NCBI RefSeq assembly: GCF_045223415.1
Contig: NZ_JBEQZJ010000025.1
Span: 1 to 63,738, forward strand
Source of the DNA: Hoskinsella mucinilytica
GTDB lineage: Bacteria; Bacillota_I; Bacilli_A; Erysipelotrichales; Erysipelotrichaceae
DNA length: 63,738 nt
Reading direction: 5' to 3'
Within the stretch, counting starts at the first letter, position 1. Each line of letters starts with the position of its first letter. Made by a program: the position numbers and the translations under genes. This document shows, piece after piece, positions 43,583 to 52,488 of the stretch. A model generated the notes under the pieces. It worked only from the letters and a program-made list of their open reading frames with translations, was not told where the DNA came from and did not search any database.

Positions 43583-44437
43583 ATGAGCATAAAGCGCTAT
43601 CAATTTAGAGAACGACACGAATTAGAAAAAATGAATTTCCATCTTTTATATATATCGACTTCTTTATATGAAAAAGATTGGCATAGTACACCACATGCAC
43701 ATCATTGTACGGAGTTATTTTATGTACTTCGTGGGAAAGGAAGTTTTTTGGCAAATGATCAAACCTTTGATATCAAAGAAGATGATTTGATCATCGTCAA
43801 TCCTAACGTCATGCATACAGAGATGAGTAAAAATGAGGAACCTTTAGAATATATCGTACTAGGTATCGAAGGATTACAGTTTACCACGATGGGAAAACAA
43901 GGAGAAATGGATGATTTCAGTGTGCATAATTATTATGATTATAAGCATGAGATCTTATTTTATCTGAAAACTTTGCTTCAAGAGATGGAACGAGAAGATG
44001 AGGATTATGAAATCGTATGTCAAAATCTACTTGAGGTTTTGATCATCAACATGGTAAGAAGAACAAAAGCTAATATGATCGTTGCTCCAAGTCAAAAGAT
44101 CACAAAAGAATGTAGGTTTATCGAACAATATATCAATCATCATTTTACTGAAGAAATCACATTGGAACTTCTGAGTGAAAAAAGCTATATGAATAAATAT
44201 TATTTGGTTCATGCCTTTAAACAATATAAAGGTGTTTCACCCATCAGTTATCTCATTAGTAAACGAATCGAATCAGCTAAGGAGCTATTGGAAACAACCA
44301 ATTATTCCATTGCGCAGATTGCGGACTGCTCTGGTTTTTCTTCGCAATCCTATTTCTCCCAAGTATTTAAAAAAGCGACTAATATGTCGCCAAATGAATA
44401 TCGCAAAATGCGTGAAGACAAAGAACCTGCTTCTTAA
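43583..44437 (+). CDS. AraC-family transcriptional regulator
   Basis: Regulator of 284 residues: an N-terminal cupin sugar-sensing domain (HAHHCTELFYVLRGKGSF near residue 37) and a C-terminal double helix-turn-helix (about 180-284) ending with the AraC signature NYSIAQIADCSGFSSQSYFSQVFKK, here cut across two helices, then TNMSPNEYR. ATG chosen behind AGGTGATATCA; a GTG three codons before is within that site. Placed divergently from the second GH112 gene, it is the natural activator of this gene and probably of the transporter/sulfatase locus. Confidence 0.92.
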   Translation: MSIKRYQFRERHELEKMNFHLLYISTSLYEKDWHSTPHAHHCTELFYVLRGKGSFLANDQTFDIKEDDLIIVNPNVMHTEMSKNEEPLEYIVLGIEGLQFTTMGKQGEMDDFSVHNYYDYKHEILFYLKTLLQEMEREDEDYEIVCQNLLEVLIINMVRRTKANMIVAPSQKITKECRFIEQYINHHFTEEITLELLSEKSYMNKYYLVHAFKQYKGVSPISYLISKRIESAKELLETTNYSIAQIADCSGFSSQSYFSQVFKKATNMSPNEYRKMREDKEPAS

Positions 44438-44446
44438 CAGGTTCTT
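44421..44446. terminator. Bidirectional terminator between araC-like gene and ddl
   Basis: AAGAACCTG and CAGGTTCTT pair over an eight-base loop, followed by T; the stem includes the end of the AraC-like gene. Confidence 0.8.
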
Positions 44447-44447
44447 T

Positions 44448-45599
44448 TTATTTGTTTAATTTAAAACTATCTGTTTCCTTTAGAATATTGGTTGCATAAC
44501 TGTGGATCTGCTTACTTTCTCTTCTGGCATTTTTTCTGGCAAGACCAATCAATCGATCACATAAGGAAGAAAAACTGATGCCACTGGCTTCCCATAAATA
44601 AAAGGATAGCGATCCTGGAATGGTATTGATCTCATTCACATAAATATCATTGGTATCCTCATCGATTAAAAAGTCAATTCTAGAAACGCCTCTTGCCTGA
44701 AGGATATCAAAGGTCATTTTCGCATAACGTTTGATTTCTTCCTTTGTTTCATCATCCACAGGTGCCGGTAAGATACGTGAAGTCGATGCCATCCCTTTGG
44801 CTCCATTGCTGGCTTGATATTTGTTTTGATAAGAAAGAATTGCATCTGTTTTATTGACTTCCTCTAATTCACTGGTAATGGAAGATTCCTCATCTCCAAG
44901 TACAGAACAATTGATTTCTTTCATATGCGTCAATAGCTTTTCTACGACCACCTTATGATCATATTGGAACGCCTCAATCAAGGCTTTATGAAGTTGGGTA
45001 TCATCTTCAGCTGTTTGTATACCAACGCTACTTCCAAGGTTGGCAGGCTTAATGATCAATGGATATCCTAGTCGTTTGGCTTTCGCAAAAAATGCTTCAT
45101 CAAGTTTCTGATATAGAGTCACTTGAAACCAAGGTGTGATAGGAATTCCCTCTTCCTGTAAAAGCTGTTTCATAATAACCTTATCCTGACCGATGCCGGC
45201 AGCAAGTACATCACTTCCTACAAAAGGAACACGTAGTGTCTTACAATATCCTTGAAAACATCCGTCCTCACCATAAGTGCCATGTAATACCGGAAAAACC
45301 ATATCAAATTCTATTTCTCTGCGAAAAAAATGATGATGAGATGGTATCAAATACATTCGTTCTTCTCTACGAATCATCGATACCTCTGAAAATGTTGCTT
45401 GCAGTTCGTCTAGATCTTGATAAACTGCCAAGTCTTTCAAACAATCATCACTATACATTCTTCCATCCTTTGCAATATATAAGGGGATAATTTCATATTT
45501 ATCCTGATCCAATGCCCCCATAACTTGCATTGCTGATAGAATGCTGATTTCATGTTCTACAGACTCTCCTCCAAATGCAACTACAACGTTTAGTTTCAT
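44448..45599 (-). CDS. ddl: D-alanine--D-alanine ligase
   Basis: ATP-grasp ligase of 383 residues making the D-Ala-D-Ala dipeptide for peptidoglycan. The N-terminal VVAFGGESVEHEIS motif and the C-terminal DIYVNEINTIPGSLSFYLWE ATP/Mg2+ site are intact. The omega-loop region keeps a Tyr before the Lys (SYQNKYQA), as in D-Ala-D-Ala ligases rather than D-Ala-D-lactate ligases, which have His there; D-Ser use cannot be ruled out. Start chosen behind GGAAGGTCAT. It follows the MurF-like gene closely, so dipeptide synthesis and use are coupled. Confidence 0.93.
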   Translation of the reverse strand: MKLNVVVAFGGESVEHEISILSAMQVMGALDQDKYEIIPLYIAKDGRMYSDDCLKDLAVYQDLDELQATFSEVSMIRREERMYLIPSHHHFFRREIEFDMVFPVLHGTYGEDGCFQGYCKTLRVPFVGSDVLAAGIGQDKVIMKQLLQEEGIPITPWFQVTLYQKLDEAFFAKAKRLGYPLIIKPANLGSSVGIQTAEDDTQLHKALIEAFQYDHKVVVEKLLTHMKEINCSVLGDEESSITSELEEVNKTDAILSYQNKYQASNGAKGMASTSRILPAPVDDETKEEIKRYAKMTFDILQARGVSRIDFLIDEDTNDIYVNEINTIPGSLSFYLWEASGISFSSLCDRLIGLARKNARRESKQIHSYATNILKETDSFKLNK

Positions 45600-45652
45600 A
45601 TGACCTTCCTTTCCACTCTCAAGGTTAGTATATGCGCCTAGGATCATTTTGG

Positions 45653-47218
45653 TTAATGAGAAAAGGCATCAGGAAGATCGTTTTCCAACAATACGACATC
45701 TCCATTTTTGACAATGTGCTTCAATGTATCCAAAGCAGTGGTAAAATCCTTGCAGACAAAGAGATGTGATTCCTCAAATCCTTGTTCGAGTAACCCTTCC
45801 TTAATTTTCTTTGTTTGCTTGATCCCAACCAATATGACATCATCCACACACTCTGCCATTTCTTTACCAAAATCTTTGTTTGCTTGATCCTCAATGGCAC
45901 CAAGCTCAATCATTCCCGGTGTTACGATAATGGTACGTTCCTTCATTTGTTTTAAAACTTGACATGCATAATGAGCACCTTGTGGGTTTGCATTATAGGC
46001 ATCATCGATCAAGGTATACGGTTGTGTTGAAACGATTTGTAAACGATGCTTGATAAAAGGCACCAAAAGAATCCGTTGCTTTAATACCTCAAACGATACA
46101 CCAAGTTCATGAGTTACAGCAATTGCGGCACATAAATTATAGACATTATGTTCACCTAGTAAACAAGTAGTGAAATCATAATGATGCTCTTTATATTGTA
46201 TCGTGAAGTTGGTACCTGTTGCGTTGGGCTGAATATTCACAATACGATAATCTGATATCGGATCCTTACCAAACCATACCATACGACACGAACAAGCCAA
46301 AGGATGAGATCGAATATAGGAATTATCTGCATTCAAAAAGCCGATTCCACCAGCCGGTAATTCTTCGATCATATACATCTTTTCTCTCACTATGTTATCC
46401 ATGGAATGAAAGGTCGATAAATGTTGTGGACCAATGGCCGTCACGATACCGATCTGTGGTTTAACAAAATGCATAAGGGAAAGAATTTCTCCTACATGAT
46501 CTGCGCCCATTTCACATAAAAACAGTTGATGAAGACCCTTGAGCGAATTACGTATCGTTAATGTAATTCCCATTTTATTATTAAAGCTCTTCGGTGTCAT
46601 CAAGGTATCGAATTCATCCGATAACAATGTATATAAGATCGTTTTTACCGATGTTTTTCCATAACTTCCAGTGATACCAATGATGGTAAGATCATTTCTT
46701 TTTTTCAAAATTTCCTTTGCATCTTCTACATAGTAGCGTTGAATCATCTCTTCTAACGGTGATATAAGCAACATACTAAGGATCAATTCAAAAAAAGGTA
46801 ACCAGAAAAACCAAGGTGTTAGATAAACCCACAACGTTTCTGATAATCGACACATGATGCAGGCGAATATCAAATACAAAAGGATACGGACCAGCAATAA
46901 GCGTTTGACTCTATGGGTCAACTTTAATGGCAATCGATAATGGATTTCTCTATCTAATTTATAAGCTAAATAAGCTACCACTGCCATTGCCAAAAGGATA
47001 ACTTCCTTTTGATATGCCTTATCTAATATCAAAGTAACATACATCAAACATAAAAGAAGGGTAATCACGACCGTTTTTTTCTGAAACCAATTCATCTTTA
47101 ACCAGTGGATATAACGATCCATATGATAATGGTTCTGTTGCAAGATCATCGTACTGTATTTTATCATGACAAAGGAATAACAAAGAAGAATGAACCAATC
47201 AATACCTATTTCACGCAT
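45653..47218 (-). CDS. murF: MurF-like ligase with an N-terminal membrane domain
   Basis: Mur ligase of 521 residues expected to join D-Ala-D-Ala to UDP-MurNAc-tripeptide. The ATP loop GITGSYGKTSVKTIL lies near residue 187, the MurF-type DDAYNANPQG near 400, and NNKMGITLTIRNS between them. In place of the soluble MurF substrate domain, the first 165 or so residues carry about five membrane helices. Gene order with ddl supports the MurF role; the membrane domain suggests work at the membrane or on a lipid-linked or unusual substrate. Confidence 0.85.
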   Translation of the reverse strand: MREIGIDWFILLCYSFVMIKYSTMILQQNHYHMDRYIHWLKMNWFQKKTVVITLLLCLMYVTLILDKAYQKEVILLAMAVVAYLAYKLDREIHYRLPLKLTHRVKRLLLVRILLYLIFACIMCRLSETLWVYLTPWFFWLPFFELILSMLLISPLEEMIQRYYVEDAKEILKKRNDLTIIGITGSYGKTSVKTILYTLLSDEFDTLMTPKSFNNKMGITLTIRNSLKGLHQLFLCEMGADHVGEILSLMHFVKPQIGIVTAIGPQHLSTFHSMDNIVREKMYMIEELPAGGIGFLNADNSYIRSHPLACSCRMVWFGKDPISDYRIVNIQPNATGTNFTIQYKEHHYDFTTCLLGEHNVYNLCAAIAVTHELGVSFEVLKQRILLVPFIKHRLQIVSTQPYTLIDDAYNANPQGAHYACQVLKQMKERTIIVTPGMIELGAIEDQANKDFGKEMAECVDDVILVGIKQTKKIKEGLLEQGFEESHLFVCKDFTTALDTLKHIVKNGDVVLLENDLPDAFSH

Positions 47219-47918
47219 CTAAAAATGCATCCACAATGCGTAAGAAACGAAAGCTTTGATGAAAATACGCAAAGTGATCCTCCTTTTCCAAAACGACTAA
47301 TGCAGCATTCTTCATTTCCTTTTCCATCATTTTTCCCATCCATAATGGTGTTTGCGTATCCTTTTCTCCCCAAACCAATAAGGTTTCAACATCAATGAGA
47401 TGTAATTGATCACTGATATCCTCATTGACTGCTTGTACCAGCACTCCACGCATGATGGGTGAAGCACTTTGATAATCACTACTACCTAGATTTGCCTTCA
47501 ACTTCATCTTTTTCAAAAGCTTATACGTATATACCCTAACATAATAATCCCAAGTATAGTGCTTACGTATACCTGCCGCTCCGGTTAAGATCATCTTTTC
47601 TACCGGATAGCTTAGTACATAGCGAAAAGCGATACGAGCGCCAAAAGAATGCGCAATAAGGATCGGTTTTTGTATACCGGCATCACTTGCCAAAGTATGG
47701 ACACAATCCGCATATTCTTGTAAGGTCCAAGCATGTGATGGTTCTTCGCTTTCTCCAAAACCCGGTAGATCCAGATTCATGACACGATAGTGTTTTGCGA
47801 AATGATCTTGTATAAATTTCATCATATAAGCATTTTGACCCCACCCATGCAGAAGGATCATGCCTTGACCTTCACCTGAAAAGGTACAGTTGATGATTTG
47901 ATTATGATATACTGCCAT
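47211..47918 (-). CDS. Alpha/beta hydrolase
   Basis: Serine hydrolase of 235 residues with the alpha/beta hydrolase fold. Oxyanion HGWG near residue 24, nucleophile Ser in IAHSFGAR near 92, likely acid in VWGEKDTQTPLW and His in EKEDHFAYF near the C terminus complete the triad. No signal peptide, hence cytosolic. The 3' end overlaps the murF-like gene by eight bases, so the three genes hydrolase-murF-ddl are one operon. The substrate is unknown. Confidence 0.87.
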   Translation of the reverse strand: MAVYHNQIINCTFSGEGQGMILLHGWGQNAYMMKFIQDHFAKHYRVMNLDLPGFGESEEPSHAWTLQEYADCVHTLASDAGIQKPILIAHSFGARIAFRYVLSYPVEKMILTGAAGIRKHYTWDYYVRVYTYKLLKKMKLKANLGSSDYQSASPIMRGVLVQAVNEDISDQLHLIDVETLLVWGEKDTQTPLWMGKMMEKEMKNAALVVLEKEDHFAYFHQSFRFLRIVDAFLDA

Positions 47919-47970
47919 TTGATTCCCTCCTGTCTTTACTACTATATGACAGGATCTTCCTTTTTTAGAC

Positions 47971-48009
47971 CTAAAATAAGCAGTCAGTCTATTTTAGAGC
48001 TGCTGCTTA
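47971..48009 (-). terminator. Overlapping hairpins after the methyltransferase gene
   Basis: TAAGCAG/CTGCTTA and CTAAAATA/TATTTTAG are two inverted repeats that share bases and so exclude each other. The first is followed by TTTTA on the minus strand and may be a weak terminator. Confidence 0.45.
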
Positions 48010-48019
48010 CATTTTCTTA

Positions 48020-48817
48020 TTAGAATTTGGTTTTCTTTTTCAAGACAGTAATTGCCACATAATGAAGCACATCGAAGTTTTCCGGTGCGATCGCATCCAG
48101 CATAGCTCTATGCTCTTCATCAAAACGTATGATATCTACTTCACTTAAGGAAGCATCTACTCCTCGACAGGATTTGATTCTGCCATTCCAACGATCTTTC
48201 GTAAAAGGAACCCTCAAATCAAATACTTCTTCGTGTTCCTTTTCAAAATAATGATCATAGACTTGGGGTATCTCAATTGCATGACGAACTTCCTTACAGC
48301 CTGTCCATTGAGGATGATAGGATAAAATCAAGTCTTCGCTCATTCCCGCAATCTTATCCTCAAAAGGAAGCCATGCCATATACAAGATTGCAAATCTACC
48401 ATTCTCATTTAATACTTCAGAAAGTATCTTAGCCAAGATATCATGATCAAAATAAGTGAAACATTGACATGCTAAAACCGTATCAAAAGAATGATGTAAG
48501 GAATCTATTTTTTCTGCAGGCATACAGAAAAACGGAATATCCATCCCTGCTTTTTTTGCCAATTCTTTCGCATATGCAATTTGTTGGCTAGCGTTATCAA
48601 TGCCAATAAACTTTGCTTTTGTATCATAGAGATTTCTTGGTAATACTCCTGTTCCCGTACCGATATCCAATACATGCATATCCTTATCACATAAATGAAG
48701 ATCTATCAATTTCTGATAAAATTCATCAGGATAAATATCTCTATATTTTGCGTAATCCACAGAAGCCTTATCCCAATCAAAACCTATGCCATGATCAATA
48801 TGTGGTTTCTTTATCAT
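48020..48817 (-). CDS. SAM-dependent methyltransferase
   Basis: Class I methyltransferase of 265 residues. The SAM-binding motif I is MHVLDIGTGTGVLPRNL near residue 48, followed by the acidic end of strand 2 (FIGIDNASQQI) and VLACQCFTYFD as motif II region. It resembles small-molecule methyltransferases of the UbiE/Methyltransf_11 group; the substrate is unknown. It stands alone between the hydrolase operon and the kinase gene. Confidence 0.87.
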   Translation of the reverse strand: MIKKPHIDHGIGFDWDKASVDYAKYRDIYPDEFYQKLIDLHLCDKDMHVLDIGTGTGVLPRNLYDTKAKFIGIDNASQQIAYAKELAKKAGMDIPFFCMPAEKIDSLHHSFDTVLACQCFTYFDHDILAKILSEVLNENGRFAILYMAWLPFEDKIAGMSEDLILSYHPQWTGCKEVRHAIEIPQVYDHYFEKEHEEVFDLRVPFTKDRWNGRIKSCRGVDASLSEVDIIRFDEEHRAMLDAIAPENFDVLHYVAITVLKKKTKF

Positions 48818-48884
48818 AATAGTACCATCCTCTCTTTTCTTTTATTATTTTCGTTATTTTATCATATAAAAATGATATTGTCAT

Positions 48885-48909
48885 TGAAAAAAACAGACAA
48901 TGATGTCTG
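48885..48909 (-). terminator. Terminator of the two-component operon
   Basis: CAGACA and TGTCTG pair around a four-base loop and are followed by seven T on the minus strand. Confidence 0.8.
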
Positions 48910-48913
48910 CTTT

Positions 48914-50281
48914 TTAACGACCTTTTTTCGTTTGTTGTATAGGTTTGGTGATACGGAAGATGACTCCTTCTGCGGTATTTTCTCCGCAAACCTCATAATG
49001 ATTGGCCGCTACGACCTTAGCAACGATCGATAAACCTAAGCCGAATTTTCCACCCTGGCCCTTCTCATATGGCTTAAATAACACCTTAATGCGATCCTCA
49101 TCCATACAAGGTCCATCATTGGCAATGGTCAATCCATCCTCTTCATTTAAATGGATTTCAATTTTTGTTTTGGCGTAACGAAGCGCATTTTCCACGATAT
49201 TTTCTACGGCAACACGCCATGGTTCGGCAAGCCCATCAAACCAAACCTCTCCAAGATCAGTCACAAATTCAATTTCCGGCTTAATGACTTTATTAGCTTG
49301 AACGACCTTCTCTACAATTTCCTTCATATCTGAAGAAATTCCTTCAACATCCTGAGAAATCAAATATTCTACACGATTCATAAACAATAAAGAATGAACC
49401 TTGCTTTCTAAACGATCTGCATTTTCAATGATCACATCCACACTTTTTTCCAGAGTATCATAAGGATAAATACCATCCTTGATACTTTCTCCATAAGACT
49501 TGATCGTCGCAATTGGCGTTTTCAGGTCATGTGAGATGTTATGGATCATATCTTCTTTCGTTTTTTCTTGCTTTCTCAATTCCTCTCGCATACTGATCAA
49601 CGCTTCCGCAAGCTCTCCGATCTCATCCTTACGGTTCATATGCAATTCTGCATCTTTCCCTTGTTTGACCTTTTCGATATAATTTCTAATCTGATTTAAA
49701 GGATGAATCAAGGTAATCACCCACATCATTAGAATGATGAAGAAGAACCCTACCACGATCACAGTAATATAAATGACACTATTAACCAAAGCGTCTTTAT
49801 ATTTATCTACACTTTTATCTACACGTCTTGATACCAGATAAGTATCATCATCTACCTTACTGATGTAATAATAGGAATCATAGGATGTCGATGCTTTGGG
49901 ATAAAACCCCATGATACTTGCTTCCTTATTCTTTTCCATGATCATGATGTTTTTTTGAATCTGTGCCCACTCATCTACACTGGCTCCGATATCTGATGTA
50001 TAATAAAAGGCTTGTTTATCATCACTATAAATTAGCATTGTTGTTTTTACATCATTAAATTCAGGATATAGAATCTTACCATTGATGACTTCCCTTGATT
50101 CCGCACTAGCCTCTTGACTGGTTTTCACTGTATCAAAGACCATATCACGGAACACCTTATCTACATTACCATTTAAATATACGAAGAAAAACAACGCAAA
50201 GAATGTAACAAAACAAAAAATTAACGCAAACAGCTGCTGAGTTAAAGATAACTGTTTTATGAATTCATTAAACCTTCTCAT
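48914..50281 (-). CDS. Sensor histidine kinase
   Basis: Membrane two-component sensor of 455 residues. Membrane helices at about 14-36 and 170-195 flank an extracytoplasmic sensor of some 130 residues. A HAMP linker follows, then the phospho-acceptor HNISHDLKTPIATIKS near residue 245 and a HATPase domain with N box (ENIVENALRYA) and FGLGLSIVAKV G box. The signal is unknown. It begins one base after the response regulator stop, so the pair is one operon. Confidence 0.93.
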   Translation of the reverse strand: MRRFNEFIKQLSLTQQLFALIFCFVTFFALFFFVYLNGNVDKVFRDMVFDTVKTSQEASAESREVINGKILYPEFNDVKTTMLIYSDDKQAFYYTSDIGASVDEWAQIQKNIMIMEKNKEASIMGFYPKASTSYDSYYYISKVDDDTYLVSRRVDKSVDKYKDALVNSVIYITVIVVGFFFIILMMWVITLIHPLNQIRNYIEKVKQGKDAELHMNRKDEIGELAEALISMREELRKQEKTKEDMIHNISHDLKTPIATIKSYGESIKDGIYPYDTLEKSVDVIIENADRLESKVHSLLFMNRVEYLISQDVEGISSDMKEIVEKVVQANKVIKPEIEFVTDLGEVWFDGLAEPWRVAVENIVENALRYAKTKIEIHLNEEDGLTIANDGPCMDEDRIKVLFKPYEKGQGGKFGLGLSIVAKVVAANHYEVCGENTAEGVIFRITKPIQQTKKGR

Positions 50282-50282
50282 A

Positions 50283-50942
50283 TCATCCTAACCTGTAGCC
50301 GAAGCCGTAGATGGTATGAATGTTCAGATTCGGTAGTTTTTTACGTAAACGACGTAGGGTATCATCCACGACACGATCACTTCCGAAATAGTTTTCTTCC
50401 CATACACTGGTTAAGATTTTATCTCGATTAAATGCCATTCCTTTATTTTTGATAAACAACATTAATAAATCAAACTCTTTTGTGGTCAAATCAATTTCAT
50501 TTCCATGATCGAACACCTTACGTTGTTCTTCATCTAATTCATAACCGTCTACCATGATACGATTATTTTCTTCCTTATACACTCGCTTCATTACATTGTT
50601 GACACGAAGCACCATTTCTTTTGGCGAAAACGGTTTTGTAATATAATCATCACTACCCTTTTCCAAACCAATGATACGATCAAATTCTTTATCTCTCGCT
50701 GACATGAAGATAACCGGAATATCTTTTCCTTGTAATCGAATTTCTTCGATCAAGTCAAAACCACTCTTATCATCTAACATGATATCTAAGATCCAAAGAT
50801 GCACATCATCGTCACTCACATGTGCACTTGCTTCTTCATATGTATAATAACTTCTTACCTCATAGCCTTCCTTTTTCAAATATTGGGCTACCAGATCATT
50901 GATTGCCTTTTCATCTTCTACAACACAAATTACTTTTTTCAC
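50283..50942 (-). CDS. OmpR/PhoB-family response regulator
   Basis: DNA-binding regulator of 219 residues: receiver domain with the acidic pocket VVEDE and phospho-acceptor Asp53 in LWILDIMLDD, Lys in ITKPFSPKE, and a C-terminal winged helix (DGYELDEEQRKVF to IYGFGYRLG). The start is a GTG, chosen because AGAGGTG lies six bases upstream; the frame could also start three codons earlier. It is the first gene of the two-component operon. Confidence 0.93.
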   Translation of the reverse strand: MKKVICVVEDEKAINDLVAQYLKKEGYEVRSYYTYEEASAHVSDDDVHLWILDIMLDDKSGFDLIEEIRLQGKDIPVIFMSARDKEFDRIIGLEKGSDDYITKPFSPKEMVLRVNNVMKRVYKEENNRIMVDGYELDEEQRKVFDHGNEIDLTTKEFDLLMLFIKNKGMAFNRDKILTSVWEENYFGSDRVVDDTLRRLRKKLPNLNIHTIYGFGYRLG

Positions 50943-51086
50943 AGAAATCACCTCTTACTTACTATTTTAGACTAAATTATGTGAAAAAAAAAGGACTTTT
51001 CCACATCCTGTTGTTTTTTCTGAAATTTCCTTTGCTTTACCCATGCTTCTCACATAATTGTAATGATTCTGGTGCTAAATCAAAGA

Positions 51087-51124
51087 AAAGGCAGATAAAA
51101 TGAAATGTTTCCTTTATCTGCCTT
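51087..51124 (-). terminator. Terminator of the cdaA-cdaR-glmM operon
   Basis: AAGGCAGATAAA and TTTATCTGCCTT are a perfect 12-base inverted repeat around a 13-base loop, with TTTTCTTT after it on the minus strand. Confidence 0.8.
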
Positions 51125-51131
51125 ATATTTA

Positions 51132-52466
51132 CTAAAGTCCCTTTTCACGAATGAAATCAATGATACGGTTTACGTATGTTTCACATAGCTCATCTGTCTT
51201 TGCTTCTACCATGACACGTACCAATGGCTCTGTACCACTTGGTCTTACTAAGATTCTTCCTTCATCACCAAGTTCATCTGCAACGCAATCAATCGCTGCT
51301 TTTAATTCAGCATCTTCCATTGCCTTATGCTTATCTTGTACCGGTGTATTGATCAATAGCTGAGGATAGATAAATAGATCCTCACTCAACTCTTTTAAAG
51401 ATTTCTTAGTTGCTACCATGATTTCCAAAAGCTTTAAGGCTGTCATCAATCCATCTCCGGTATTTTCATGTTCATTGAAGATGATATGACCGCTTTGCTC
51501 CCCACCGATGGAGTAATCATGCTCCTTCATACATTCAAAGACATATTTATCTCCGACAGCAGTTTGTTCGAATTTGATTCCTTTTGCAGTCAATGCATGA
51601 TATAATCCAAGATTACTCATTACGGTCGTAACAACGACATCTTCATGAAGAATGCCTTGATCATGCATGAAACAACCACAAATGTACATGATATGATCTC
51701 CATCGATCAGATTTCCATCCTCATCTACGGCAATCAAACGATCGGCATCACCATCAAAAGCAAACCCAACATGGTAATCCCCTTCTCTCATCATACGCTG
51801 TAATTCTTCCGGATGCGTAGAACCGCATTTGGTATTGATATTGATACCATTTGGAGAGGAATGAATGACCTCTACGGTTGCTCCCAATGCGGAAAGTGTT
51901 TCTGCTGCACAACTTGTAGCACTTCCATTTGCCAGATCCAAAGCGATGTTCATTCCATTCAAATCGATATCTACAACAGATTTCAGCCAAGATTCATAAA
52001 GCTCTAAACCTTCATCCCAAGCAATGACATGACCGATCTTTTCATCTTTTGCGATATCGATTTCAGCTTCTCCGTCAATATAAGCTTCCACTTGTACTTC
52101 AATTTCAGGATTCATTTTACATCCATCACCATTAAATAACTTAATTCCATTATCATGGAATGGATTGTGACTTGCACTTACCATGATTCCACAATCGAAT
52201 TGTTCCTTTTGTATCAAATAAGATACGCTTGGTGTAGGACAAACGCCTAATAGATAGACAACAGCTCCAGTGCTCGTTGCACCGGCTGCCAATCCCATTT
52301 CAAACATGTCACTACTTAATCGAGTATCCTTTCCGATCAAAATCTTCGCATGGCGTTCTTTTCCATAATACCATCCTAGATACTGGCCGATTTTAACTGC
52401 CATCGCTAATGTTAATGTTTCATTTGCACGTCCTCTTGCGCCATCTGTACCAAAATATTTTCCCAT
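51132..52466 (-). CDS. glmM: Phosphoglucosamine mutase
   Basis: Converts glucosamine 6-phosphate to glucosamine 1-phosphate for UDP-GlcNAc and the cell wall. The 444 residues show the phosphoserine loop MVSASHNPFHDNGIKLF, the Mg2+ loop AFDGDADRLIAVD, the sugar loop GGEQSGH and the phosphate loop RPSGTEPLVRVM. Position downstream of cdaA and cdaR is the conserved Bacillota arrangement; GlmM inhibits CdaA in studied species. Confidence 0.97.
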   Translation of the reverse strand: MGKYFGTDGARGRANETLTLAMAVKIGQYLGWYYGKERHAKILIGKDTRLSSDMFEMGLAAGATSTGAVVYLLGVCPTPSVSYLIQKEQFDCGIMVSASHNPFHDNGIKLFNGDGCKMNPEIEVQVEAYIDGEAEIDIAKDEKIGHVIAWDEGLELYESWLKSVVDIDLNGMNIALDLANGSATSCAAETLSALGATVEVIHSSPNGININTKCGSTHPEELQRMMREGDYHVGFAFDGDADRLIAVDEDGNLIDGDHIMYICGCFMHDQGILHEDVVVTTVMSNLGLYHALTAKGIKFEQTAVGDKYVFECMKEHDYSIGGEQSGHIIFNEHENTGDGLMTALKLLEIMVATKKSLKELSEDLFIYPQLLINTPVQDKHKAMEDAELKAAIDCVADELGDEGRILVRPSGTEPLVRVMVEAKTDELCETYVNRIIDFIREKGL

Positions 52467-52488
52467 ATGTGTATTCTATTCCTTTCCT

